Shown here: in pieces, positions 21,417-28,936 of the stretch
How the letters are laid out: each line of letters starts with the position of its first letter
How positions within the stretch are numbered: position 1 is the first letter of the stretch
Assembly (NCBI RefSeq): GCF_003386285.1
Contig: NZ_QPNC01000006.1
Span: forward strand, 62,001-126,000
DNA length: 64,000 bases
DNA from: Nocardiopsis sp. FIRDI 009
GTDB lineage: Bacteria; Actinomycetota; Actinomycetes; Streptosporangiales; Streptosporangiaceae
Direction: 5' to 3'
The notes under the pieces: model-generated
Seen by the model: only the letters and a program-made list of their open reading frames with translations
What the model was told of the DNA's origin: nothing
The model's database searches: none
Translations under genes and position numbers: made by a program

Positions 21417-23402
21417 GTGGACATGACGACTTCCGATCCCCTCGTAGGCGCGACGCTGGACCGACGCTACTTCGTCGAGTCCAGGATCGCCGGTGGCGGG
21501 ATGGCGACCGTCTACGTCGCCCACGACCTGAGGCTCGACCGGCGACTGGCGCTGAAGGTGATGCACCCGTCGCTCGCGCAGGACCCCACGTTCGTCCAGC
21601 GCTTCATCAACGAGGCCCACTCCGTCGCCAAACTCTCCCACCCCAACGTGGTCCAGGTCTTCGACCAGGGCGAGGACCAGGGCCACGTCTTCCTGGCCAT
21701 GGAATACGTGCCGGGCCTGACCCTGCGCGACCGGCTGAGGGCCGCCGGGCGGCTGCGGCCGCGTGAGGCCCTGCACGTGATGGCCTCGGTGCTGGCCGCG
21801 CTGGGCGCCGCCCACCAGGCGGGGATGATCCACCGGGACGTCAAGCCGGAGAACGTCCTCATCACCCAGGAGGGCATGGTCAAGGTGGCCGACTTCGGGC
21901 TGGCCCGGGCCGTGGAGCAGTCCAACCAGGGCCTCACCCGCACCGGCACCCTCATGGGTACCGCCGCCTACCTCGCGCCCGAGCAGATCGAGCAGGGTGT
22001 GGCCGACGCGCGCACCGACGTCTACGCCGCGGGCATCATGCTCTACGAGCTGCTCACCGGCGGGCAGCCGCACACCGGTGAGACGCCGATCGCCATCGCC
22101 TACCAGCACGTGACCGAGGACGTCCCGCGTCCCTCGCACTTCCTGCCGGGACTGCCCCCGGAGGTCGACGACCTGGTCACCAAGGCCACCGAGCGCGACC
22201 CCAGGTACCGGCCGAGCAACGCCGGACAGTACCTGGCCAAGGTTCTGGAGGTCCTCAACCGGCTGCCCGAGGACGGGGAGCCCGCCGGGGGGCCGCTGTC
22301 CCCGGTCGCCCAGCCGGGCGCCGCGACGGCCGCCGTGACCGCTCCGCAGCTCATCGCGGGCGGCGCGGGCCCGGGCACGGAGAACGCCACGATGGTCGTG
22401 GACATGAGCGGCGCGGACCTGGACGGCGGCGGATACGACGACGGGGGCTACGACGACGGTTACGTCGAGGACGACGCCGACGCGCTGCGCAGACGGCGCA
22501 GGCTCCTGCTCGGGATCGGCGGCGCGATCGTGGCGATCGTCGTGTGCGTCGCCGGGTGGTGGCTGTTCCTCGGCCGCTTCGAGAGCGTTCCCGACGTGAG
22601 GGGCGACAGCGTCGACGCGGCCCGCGCCGCGGTCCGGGCCGAGGGCCTGATCCTGGTGGAGGCGGCCGAACCCGTCTACAGCGACTTCGAGGCCGGGGCG
22701 GTCGCCCGGACCGAGCCGGGGGCCGGGGAACGGCTGTCGCCGGGGGACGAGGTCACGGCGTACGTGTCCCAGGGGCCGCGGGTCGTGGAGATGCCGGACC
22801 TGGTGGGCGAGGAGAGCACCAACGCGATGGCGGCGATGGAGGAGCTCGGCTTCGGCCCCGACAACCTCCAGGAGGAGGTCGTGGACGCCGAGGACGTGCC
22901 GCCCGGCCAGGTGATCTCCACCGACCCGGCCGCCGGGGAGGACGCCGACCGCGAGGAGACCGTCACCATCCAGGTCAGCCGGGGTATCCAGGTGCCCGCG
23001 GTGGCCGGCCAGGAGCTGGAGGAGGCACAGCGGACCCTGGAGGAGCTGGGCCTGACCGTCGAGGTCGTCGAGGAGGAGAGCGAGGACGTCGACGAGGGCG
23101 TGGTCATCACCCAGGACCCCGACAACGGCAGCACGGTGGGCGCCAACGCCACCGTCACGCTCACCGTGTCCACCGGACCGCCCGGGATCGAGATCCCCGA
23201 CGTCCTGGGCATGCGTGTCGGCGAGGCCCGCAAGGAACTCGAGGAGGCCGGGTTCAAGGTGAAGGTCGAGCGCATCGCCGGGGGGCGGACCGTGGCCCGG
23301 CAGTCCCACACGGGGGAGGCCCCGGAGGGCACGGAGATCGAGATCGTCGCGACGCCCGGCGGCATCGACTTCGGTGACTTCGGCGATTTCGACGACGACT
23401 GA
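21417..23402 (+). CDS. Ser/Thr protein kinase with four PASTA domains (PknL/PknB type)
   Basis: This is a membrane receptor kinase that senses cell-wall fragments outside and phosphorylates cytoplasmic targets. Of 661 residues, the kinase domain spans about 10-280 with a Gly loop IAGGGMATVY, Lys47 (LALKVM), HRD Asp141 (IHRDVKPENV), DFG 159-161 and YLAPEQ. An acidic Gly/Tyr/Asp-rich linker follows, then one membrane helix (about 363-385) and four PASTA repeats to the C-terminus. The GTG at 21417 or the ATG two codons later are both possible. In M. tuberculosis PknL lies beside its substrate Rv2175c; here the Rv2175c-like gene is close by on the other strand. Confidence 0.93.
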   Translation: MDMTTSDPLVGATLDRRYFVESRIAGGGMATVYVAHDLRLDRRLALKVMHPSLAQDPTFVQRFINEAHSVAKLSHPNVVQVFDQGEDQGHVFLAMEYVPGLTLRDRLRAAGRLRPREALHVMASVLAALGAAHQAGMIHRDVKPENVLITQEGMVKVADFGLARAVEQSNQGLTRTGTLMGTAAYLAPEQIEQGVADARTDVYAAGIMLYELLTGGQPHTGETPIAIAYQHVTEDVPRPSHFLPGLPPEVDDLVTKATERDPRYRPSNAGQYLAKVLEVLNRLPEDGEPAGGPLSPVAQPGAATAAVTAPQLIAGGAGPGTENATMVVDMSGADLDGGGYDDGGYDDGYVEDDADALRRRRRLLLGIGGAIVAIVVCVAGWWLFLGRFESVPDVRGDSVDAARAAVRAEGLILVEAAEPVYSDFEAGAVARTEPGAGERLSPGDEVTAYVSQGPRVVEMPDLVGEESTNAMAAMEELGFGPDNLQEEVVDAEDVPPGQVISTDPAAGEDADREETVTIQVSRGIQVPAVAGQELEEAQRTLEELGLTVEVVEEESEDVDEGVVITQDPDNGSTVGANATVTLTVSTGPPGIEIPDVLGMRVGEARKELEEAGFKVKVERIAGGRTVARQSHTGEAPEGTEIEIVATPGGIDFGDFGDFDDD

Positions 23403-23410
23403 CGGCCGAC

Positions 23411-23456
23411 CGAACGAAGGGGCGGGGGGTGCGCGCACCCCCCGCCCCTTCGTTCG
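23411..23456. terminator. 46-bp perfect palindrome terminator
   Basis: Bases 23411-23433 are exactly complementary to 23434-23456, a 23-bp stem with no built-in loop. It sits 8 bp after the kinase stop and 30 bp before the next gene. It would form a very strong hairpin in RNA and could work in both directions. Confidence 0.85.
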
Positions 23457-23486
23457 CGTGCCCCCGTCCGGGATAGGCTCGCCCGC

Positions 23487-24149
23487 ATGGCGAGCGAGGC
23501 GGTCCGGGTACTGGTGGTGGACGACCACCCGATGTGGCGTGACGCGGTGGCGCGCGATCTCGACGAGGCGGGGTTCGAGGTGGTGGGGACGGCGGGCGAC
23601 GGCGCCAAGGCGCTGCGGATCGCCCCGGCCGCCCGGCCCACGTTGGCCGTCGTGGACCTCAACCTGCCCGACATGACCGGGGTGGAGCTCACCTCGGGCC
23701 TGGTGGCCCTGGCCGAGCCGCCGCGCGTCCTGGTGCTCTCGGCCAGCGGCGCCGGTGACGACGTCCTGGCCGCCGTCAAGGCGGGCGCGACGGGTTACCT
23801 GGTCAAGTCGGCGGGCCGGGAGGAGCTGCTGGACGCGGTGCGCCGCGTGAACACCGGTGAGGCGGTCTACACCCCGGGGCTGGCGGGCCTGGTCCTGGGT
23901 GAGTACCGGCGCCTGTCGTCGACCGGGTCCCCGGGCACCGCCGACACGGGTCCGCCGGTGCTGACCCCCCGCGAGACCGAGGTCCTGCGGCTGGTGGCCA
24001 AGGGGCTGGCCTACAAGCAGATCGCGCGACGGCTGTCCATCTCCCACCGGACGGTCCAGAACCACGTCCAGAACACCCTCACCAAGCTGCACCTGCACAA
24101 CCGTGTCGAACTGGTCCGATACGCCATCGACCAGGGTCTCGACGATTGA
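23487..24149 (+). CDS. LuxR/NarL-family response regulator, MacR-like
   Basis: This is a two-component transcription factor. Of 220 residues, the receiver (5-125) has the acid pair VVDDHP, phosphorylation site Asp57 (VVDLNLPD), and Lys in GYLVKSAG. The LuxR-type HTH (about 150-215) has LTPRETEVLRLVAKGLAYKQIA. The start ATG 23487 has TAGGCT 7 nt upstream (leaderless). The order beside pfk and DAHP synthase recalls S. coelicolor macRS. A MacS-like kinase lies 5 kb downstream on the other strand, so the pair is split here. The pairing is inference. Confidence 0.85.
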   Translation: MASEAVRVLVVDDHPMWRDAVARDLDEAGFEVVGTAGDGAKALRIAPAARPTLAVVDLNLPDMTGVELTSGLVALAEPPRVLVLSASGAGDDVLAAVKAGATGYLVKSAGREELLDAVRRVNTGEAVYTPGLAGLVLGEYRRLSSTGSPGTADTGPPVLTPRETEVLRLVAKGLAYKQIARRLSISHRTVQNHVQNTLTKLHLHNRVELVRYAIDQGLDD

Positions 24150-24174
24150 ACGGACGGTGAATTCCCGCACGGGG

Positions 24175-24214
24175 TTGGCCTGGGCTCCGTCCGGACACTA
24201 TGGTCTAGACCATA
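24175..24214 (+). promoter_or_regulatory. pfk promoter with DasR-type operator over the -10 box
   Basis: TTGGCC (24175-24180), an 18-bp spacer and TATGGT (24199-24204) form the promoter. The -10 is part of the perfect 16-bp palindrome TATGGTCTAGACCATA (24199-24214), whose core TGGTCTAGACCA is identical to the core of the DasR-responsive element of Streptomyces. Binding of a GntR-type repressor here would block transcription. Confidence 0.75.
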
Positions 24215-24259
24215 TGGCGGCAGGCGCCGTCCAGACCCACAATGTCGAGGAGAAGTCGC

Positions 24260-25285
24260 ATGCGAGTCGGTGTTCTGACCGGTGGTGGAGACTGCCCCGG
24301 TCTCAACGCGGTCATCCGCGCCGTGGTGCGCAAGGGCATCAAGGACCACGGCTACGAGTTCGTCGGCTTCCGGGACGGGTGGCGCGGCCCCCTCGAGGGC
24401 GACACCATGACGCTGGACGTGGAGGCCGTGCGCGGCATCCTGCCCCGTGGTGGGACCATCCTCGGCTCCTCGCGCACCAACCTGATGAAGATCGAGGGCG
24501 GCGTCGAGCGGGTCAAGGACAACATGGCCGGTCTGGGCGTGGACGCCCTGGTCGCCATCGGCGGCGAGGACACCCTGGGTGTGGCCCGCCAGCTCCACGA
24601 CCGCGGCGTCAACGTGGTGGGCGTGCCCAAGACCATCGACAACGACCTCAACGCGACCGACTACACGTTCGGTTTCGACACCGCCGTGAACATCGCGATG
24701 GAGGCGATCGACCGCCTGCACACCACGGCGGAGTCGCACCACCGGGCGCTCGTGGTCGAGGTCATGGGCCGCCACGCCGGATGGATCGCGCTGCACTCGG
24801 GCATGGCCGCGGGCGCCAACGTCATCCTCGTCCCGGAGCGCCCGTTCGACATGGACGAGGTCGTCAAGCACGTCGAGAGCCGGTTCCGCACCCAGTACGC
24901 GCCGATCATCGTCGTCGCCGAGGGCGCCCACCCCAAGGAGGGGCAGATGGAACTGGCCACCGGCGAGAAGGACGCCTTCGGCCACGTCCGCCTGGGCGGT
25001 ATCGGCCAGCGCCTGGCCGACGAGATCGAGCACCGCACCGGCAAGGAGGCCCGCTCGGTCGTGCTCGGCCACGTGCAGCGCGGCGGCACCCCCACGGCCT
25101 TCGACCGCGTCCTGGCCACCCGGCTGGGCCTGCACGCGATCGACGCCGTCGCCGACGGCGCCTTCGGGAAGATGGTCGGACTCCGGGGCACCGACATCGT
25201 CCGCGTCGACCTGGCCGAGGCCACCGACACCCTCAAGACCGTCCCGGCCGGGCGCTACCAGGAGGCCGAGACCTTCTTCGGCTGA
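24260..25285 (+). CDS. pfkA: 6-phosphofructokinase, PPi-type residues
   Basis: It phosphorylates fructose 6-phosphate. The 341-residue protein begins MRVGVLTGGGDCPGLN and shows the sugar-phosphate motifs PKTIDNDL, MGRHAGWIA and GHVQRGGTPTAFDR. At the donor-discriminating positions it has Asp104 (in GGEDT) and Lys124 (in VPKTID), where ATP-dependent E. coli-type enzymes have Gly. This combination is typical of PPi-dependent enzymes such as that of Amycolatopsis methanolica, so PPi as donor is likely but not certain. ATG 24260 follows AGGAGAA. A DasR-type palindrome covers its promoter. Confidence 0.92.
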   Translation: MRVGVLTGGGDCPGLNAVIRAVVRKGIKDHGYEFVGFRDGWRGPLEGDTMTLDVEAVRGILPRGGTILGSSRTNLMKIEGGVERVKDNMAGLGVDALVAIGGEDTLGVARQLHDRGVNVVGVPKTIDNDLNATDYTFGFDTAVNIAMEAIDRLHTTAESHHRALVVEVMGRHAGWIALHSGMAAGANVILVPERPFDMDEVVKHVESRFRTQYAPIIVVAEGAHPKEGQMELATGEKDAFGHVRLGGIGQRLADEIEHRTGKEARSVVLGHVQRGGTPTAFDRVLATRLGLHAIDAVADGAFGKMVGLRGTDIVRVDLAEATDTLKTVPAGRYQEAETFFG

Positions 25286-25318
25286 CCGGGGACCGTTCCG
25301 GCGCCGGAGGAGACCGCT

Positions 25319-25351
25319 CCGCCCGCCGTCGCCCCGTGGCGCGGCGGGCGG
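25319..25351 (+). terminator. Terminator after pfk
   Basis: CCGCCCGCCG (25319-25328) pairs with CGGCGGGCGG (25342-25351) around a 13-nt loop, 33 bp after the pfk stop. No U tract is present. Confidence 0.55.
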
Positions 25352-25502
25352 GGCGTCCGCGCCCCCGTGTGGCCGGTACCCCCCGGAAAACGGCTGGAGC
25401 GGTGGGCCCGGTGTTCGATACTGGAGGGGGACGGCGGGTGTGCCCGGTCCCGCCGCCGTCGCATCCACGTCGCACCGGGGCGCATCCACCGGAGGTAGCA
25501 CC

Positions 25503-26786
25503 ATGTCCGCGTCGCTTGAGTCCGCGCCGCTCCCCGCAAACCCGGCCGGAGCCGACGCCGGACTGGGCGAGCTCTGCGTTCTGATGAAGCTCGGGGAGAT
25601 CGTCCTCAAGGGCTCCAATCGCAAGCTGTTCGAGCGGCGGCTGCACAACAACATCCGCAACTCGGTACGCGATCTCGGCGAGATCCGGCTCTCCCAGCGC
25701 GGTTCCGGCGTGATCATCGTCCGCAAGCCCGGCGCCTCCGACATCGAGGTCGCCGAGATCGCCGACCGCATGGCCAACGTCATGGGTGTCGTGTGGGTGC
25801 ACCTGGTCCGCCGGGTCGCCAAGGACCTGGACGCGGTCACCGACGTCGCGGTGCGCTCGATGGCCGACCGCGACGGGACCTTCGCCGTGCGGGCCCGCCG
25901 CCGCGACAAGCGCTTCGAGATGACCTCCGCCGAGCTGGCCGGCTACCTCGGCTCGAAGATCATCGAGGCGCACGGGTACACCGTCAACCTCAAGCACCCC
26001 GACAACACCCTGTACGTCGAGGTGGACAAGGACGAGGCGTTCGTGTTCACCGACGGCGTCCCCGGCCAGGGCGGCCTGCCCGCCGGGATGAGCGGGCGCG
26101 GCCTGGTCCTGATGTCCGGCGGGATCGACTCCCCCGTCGCCGCGCACCGGATGATCCGGCGCGGGCTCAAGGTCGACTTCCTGCACTTCTCCGGGATGCC
26201 GTTCACCGGCCCCGAGTCCATCTACAAGGCGTACAGCCTCGTGCGCCAGCTCGACCGCTTCCAGGTGGGTTCGCGGTTGTTCGTCGTGCCCTTCGGCAAG
26301 GCGCAGCAGCAGCTCAAGAGCTCCGGGATCGAGCGGCTCCAGATCGTCGCCCAGCGGCGGCTGATGCTCAAGACCGCCGAGGCCCTCGCCGACGACCTGG
26401 GTGCCGAGTGCCTGATCACCGGGGACGCGCTCGGCCAGGTGTCCAGCCAGACGATGACCAACATCACCGCCCTGGACGACGCGGTGGACATGCCGATCCT
26501 GCGCCCGCTCATCGGAATGGACAAGACCGAGATCATGGACCAGGCCCGCCGGATCGGCACCCTGGCCATCTCGGAGCTGCCCGACGAGGACTGCTGCACC
26601 ATGCTGACGCCGCGCCAGGTGGAGACCGCGGCCAAGATCCCGGACCTGCGGCAGATCGAGAAGCGGCTCGACGCCGAGGAGCTGGCCGAGTACCTGGTCG
26701 GCACCGCCCAGCTCCACAAGCCGAGCTTCCTGGGCGAGGAGGCCCCCGCCCGGGTGACGGGCCGGACGGTCACCACCAGCGCCTGA
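25503..26786 (+). CDS. thiI: tRNA 4-thiouridine synthase ThiI, without rhodanese domain
   Basis: It adenylates U8 of tRNA for sulfur insertion. The 427-residue product has the N-terminal ferredoxin-like region with MKLGEIVLKGSNRKLFERRL, a THUMP domain, and the PP-loop adenylation motif MSGGIDSPVA near residue 205, with catalytic-type cysteines in LPDEDCCTML. The E. coli enzyme carries a C-terminal rhodanese domain (482 residues); it is absent here, so a role in thiazole formation is unlikely and sulfur must be delivered by another protein. ATG 25503 follows GGAGG. Confidence 0.92.
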   Translation: MSASLESAPLPANPAGADAGLGELCVLMKLGEIVLKGSNRKLFERRLHNNIRNSVRDLGEIRLSQRGSGVIIVRKPGASDIEVAEIADRMANVMGVVWVHLVRRVAKDLDAVTDVAVRSMADRDGTFAVRARRRDKRFEMTSAELAGYLGSKIIEAHGYTVNLKHPDNTLYVEVDKDEAFVFTDGVPGQGGLPAGMSGRGLVLMSGGIDSPVAAHRMIRRGLKVDFLHFSGMPFTGPESIYKAYSLVRQLDRFQVGSRLFVVPFGKAQQQLKSSGIERLQIVAQRRLMLKTAEALADDLGAECLITGDALGQVSSQTMTNITALDDAVDMPILRPLIGMDKTEIMDQARRIGTLAISELPDEDCCTMLTPRQVETAAKIPDLRQIEKRLDAEELAEYLVGTAQLHKPSFLGEEAPARVTGRTVTTSA

Positions 26787-26806
26787 CCGGCTGACCGGCG
26801 ACCCCC

Positions 26807-26856
26807 GGGCCGGACCGTCCCCGTGACGATGGTCCGGCCCGCGCCTCGGCCGAGGC
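26807..26856. terminator. Convergent terminators between thiI and aroF
   Basis: GGGCCGGACC (26807-26816) pairs with GGTCCGGCCC (26831-26840) around a 14-nt loop. The 14-bp palindrome GCCTCGGCCGAGGC (26843-26856) lies next to the aroF stop. The two can end transcription from both sides. Confidence 0.6.
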
Positions 26857-27903
26857 TCAGAGAGCGGCGAGCTGACGGCCCGGGGCCGGGGTCAACTCAC
26901 GGCCGCCGAGGGCGGCCAGGGTGCCCGCCACGTCGCGCAGCTCGGCCAGGTCCTCCTCCAGGAGCGCCTGGGGACCGTCGCACAGCGCGTTCTCCGGGTC
27001 CGGGTGCACGTCCACGATGACACCGTCGGCGCCGATCGCGATGGCCGCGCGCGAGAGCGGCAGGACCAGCTCGCGCTTGCCGCCCGAGTGCGACGGGTCC
27101 ACGATCACCGGCAGGTGGGACAGGCTCTGCGCGACCGGGACCGCGCTGATGTCCAGGGTGTTGCGGGTGGCCTTCTCGAAGGTGCGGATGCCGCGCTCGC
27201 ACAGGACGATGTCGAGGTTGCCGCGCTGGGCGATGTACTCGGCGGCCATCAGCCACTCCTCGATAGTGGCGCTCATGCCCCGCTTGAGCAGGACCGGCTT
27301 GCCCGCGTCACCCACCGCCTGGAGCAGGGCGAAGTTCTGCATGTTGCGGGTGCCGACCTGGAGCATGTCGGCGTAGGAGGCGACGAGCTCGACGTCGGCG
27401 GCGTCGACGACCTCGGTCACGATCGGCAGCCCGGTCTCCTCGCGCACGTCGGCCAGGATCCGCAGGCCGTCCTCGCCCAGCCCCTGGAAGGCGTACGGGG
27501 AGGTGCGCGGCTTGTAGGCGCCGCCCCGCAGCAGGGACGCACCCGCGGTCAGCGCCATGCGCGCCGCCTCCAGGGTCTGCTCCGGCGTCTCGACGGCGCA
27601 CGGGCCCGCGATGACCGTCATGTGGTCGCCGCCGATGGGCACGCCGCGCACGCTCACCACCGACCGGCTGCTGTGGTTCTCCCGGCTGACCAGCTTGTAC
27701 GGGGCGGAGATGCGCAGAACGTCGCTCACCCCAGGCTTGGCGGCCAGTCCCAGGTCCTGGAAGCGCTCGACGTCGCCGACCAGGCCGATGATCGTACGGC
27801 TCACGCCGCGTGTCACGTAGGCCTCGCCCCCGGCGGCGGAGACGAGTTCGACGAGATCGTCGATGTTGTCGGAGGTGGCGTCCGGTGCCATCACGATGAC
27901 CAT
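26857..27903 (-). CDS. aroF: 3-deoxy-7-phosphoheptulonate (DAHP) synthase, type I-beta
   Basis: It condenses PEP and erythrose 4-phosphate, the first step of aromatic amino acid synthesis. The 348-residue protein has an N-terminal ferredoxin-like regulatory domain (MVIVMAPDATSDNIDDLVEL...), then the barrel with IAGPCAVET, RGGAYKPRTSPYAFQGLG, KRGMSATIEEWLMAAEY, CERGIRTFE and DPSHSGGKRELV. ATG 27903 is used. An aromatic-rich leader peptide and a hairpin lie between promoter and gene, pointing to attenuation by charged Phe/Trp/Tyr tRNA in addition to feedback control by the N-terminal domain. Confidence 0.95.
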   Translation of the reverse strand: MVIVMAPDATSDNIDDLVELVSAAGGEAYVTRGVSRTIIGLVGDVERFQDLGLAAKPGVSDVLRISAPYKLVSRENHSSRSVVSVRGVPIGGDHMTVIAGPCAVETPEQTLEAARMALTAGASLLRGGAYKPRTSPYAFQGLGEDGLRILADVREETGLPIVTEVVDAADVELVASYADMLQVGTRNMQNFALLQAVGDAGKPVLLKRGMSATIEEWLMAAEYIAQRGNLDIVLCERGIRTFEKATRNTLDISAVPVAQSLSHLPVIVDPSHSGGKRELVLPLSRAAIAIGADGVIVDVHPDPENALCDGPQALLEEDLAELRDVAGTLAALGGRELTPAPGRQLAAL

Positions 27904-27981
27904 GTGCGTTGTCCCTGCTAGTCGTATGGGTGACTGAGCCGCGCGGCGGACGCGCTTCACCGGGTGGCCGGTCCGGAACGC

Positions 27982-28017
27982 CAAGGAGCCCCGGACCATC
28001 CGGCCCGGGGCTCCTTG
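27982..28017 (-). terminator. Attenuator hairpin upstream of aroF
   Basis: A perfect 13-bp stem (27982-27994 with 28005-28017) and 10-nt loop begin 14 nt after the stop codon of the leader peptide and 78 bp before aroF. It sits where a terminator of a ribosome-mediated attenuator is expected. A long U tract is missing, as is common in very GC-rich genomes. Confidence 0.7.
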
Positions 28018-28031
28018 TGAGGTCTTCTCTG

Positions 28032-28106
28032 TCAGCGCAGCGCTCGACAGGCGACCGTCCGAGGATCGGGCCGGTAGCCATAAAAGCGCCAGAAGTTCCG
28101 CTGCAT
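28032..28106 (-). CDS. Aromatic-rich leader peptide controlling aroF
   Basis: This 24-codon frame starts at ATG 28106 and reads MQRNFWRFYGYRP..., with two Phe, one Trp and two Tyr in a run of eight residues (NFWRFYGY), then ends at TGA 28032-28034. It lies directly before the attenuator hairpin and aroF. The box TATAGT (28119 to 28114) lies exactly 7 nt before the ATG, so translation would begin at the mRNA 5' end. Ribosome stalling at the aromatic codons when charged tRNA is scarce should prevent hairpin formation and let aroF be transcribed. A similar phenylalanine-rich leader is known for aroF of Corynebacterium glutamicum. Confidence 0.85.
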   Translation of the reverse strand: MQRNFWRFYGYRPDPRTVACRALR

Positions 28107-28113
28107 GTGAGCG

Positions 28114-28119
28114 ACTATA
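28114..28119 (-). promoter_or_regulatory. -10 box of the aroF leader
   Basis: TATAGT on the minus strand, 7 nt before the leader ATG. No convincing -35 hexamer was found at 17-18 bp. Confidence 0.6.
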
Positions 28120-28289
28120 GCGCACAGCCGGCGATCCGCCACACAACCGGGGGGAGTGACGTAGCTCTCGTGTCGGCCTGGCAGGATGGCCAGATGTCGA
28201 CCTTTCCCCACAGGACGGGAGGACCCGCCCACCAGGGGCGGACACGAGAGCGGGGCCGACAGGCCGGAACCAGACGAACGGAGGACGGT

Positions 28290-28925
28290 GTGTCCGACGG
28301 AACGGGGGACGGTGACCGGGGGGACACGCGGGCGGCCCGGCTGCCGCCGGGCCAGGCGCTGCGGGGCGAGCACAAGGCCCTGCACTACGGGCCAGTGCCG
28401 ACCTTCCGGCCGCACAGGTGGGATTTTCGGGTGATGGGGGCGACCGAGACGCTCGGCAGCCACCGGTGGACGTGGGAGGAGTTCGGACGGCTGCCCGTGA
28501 CCGACTCGGTGAGCGACTTCCACTGCGTCATGCGCTTCAGCGTCCCGGACGTGCGCTGGCGGGGGGTGCGCGCGGTGGACCTGGTCCGGGTGGCGCCGCC
28601 CGGGCCCGAGGTCACGCACGTGATGGCCTGGGGCGAGTACGGCTACAGCGCCAACCTGCCACTGGACGTCTTCCTCGGTGAGGACGTCGTTCTCGCCACG
28701 CACCGGGGCGGTGAGCCGCTGGCCCCGGAACACGGCTTCCCGCTGCGGCTGGTGGTGCCCAGCCTGTACGGGTGGAAGAGCGTGAAGTGGCTGCGCGCCG
28801 TGGAGTACATGACCAAGGACCGGAGGGGTTTTTGGGAGGAGCGCGGCTACCACAACCGCGCCGACCCCTGGAATGAGCAGCGGTTCTCCTACCAGGAGGA
28901 GCCCGGGCACGGCCCGCCGCTGTAG
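28290..28925 (+). CDS. Molybdopterin-dependent oxidoreductase, YuiH/sulfite-oxidase-like
   Basis: This is a stand-alone oxidoreductase molybdopterin-binding domain of 211 residues. Cys79 in DFHCVMRFSVPDVRWRGV is the expected molybdenum ligand, and VPSLYGWKSVKWLRAVEYM is a typical late segment of sulfite-oxidase-fold proteins. The substrate is unknown. GTG 28290 is preferred over an ATG at 28194 because GGAGG lies 5 nt before it. No Tat signal is visible, so it should be cytoplasmic. It converges with the MacS-like kinase gene, 11 bp between stops. Confidence 0.82.
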   Translation: MSDGTGDGDRGDTRAARLPPGQALRGEHKALHYGPVPTFRPHRWDFRVMGATETLGSHRWTWEEFGRLPVTDSVSDFHCVMRFSVPDVRWRGVRAVDLVRVAPPGPEVTHVMAWGEYGYSANLPLDVFLGEDVVLATHRGGEPLAPEHGFPLRLVVPSLYGWKSVKWLRAVEYMTKDRRGFWEERGYHNRADPWNEQRFSYQEEPGHGPPL

Positions 28926-28936
28926 GGCGGCGCCGG

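Noticed and set aside
28194-28289. Upstream ATG start for the molybdopterin protein
   Set aside because: No ribosome-binding site and non-conserved Arg/Gly-rich residues; GTG 28290 has GGAGG at 5 nt.
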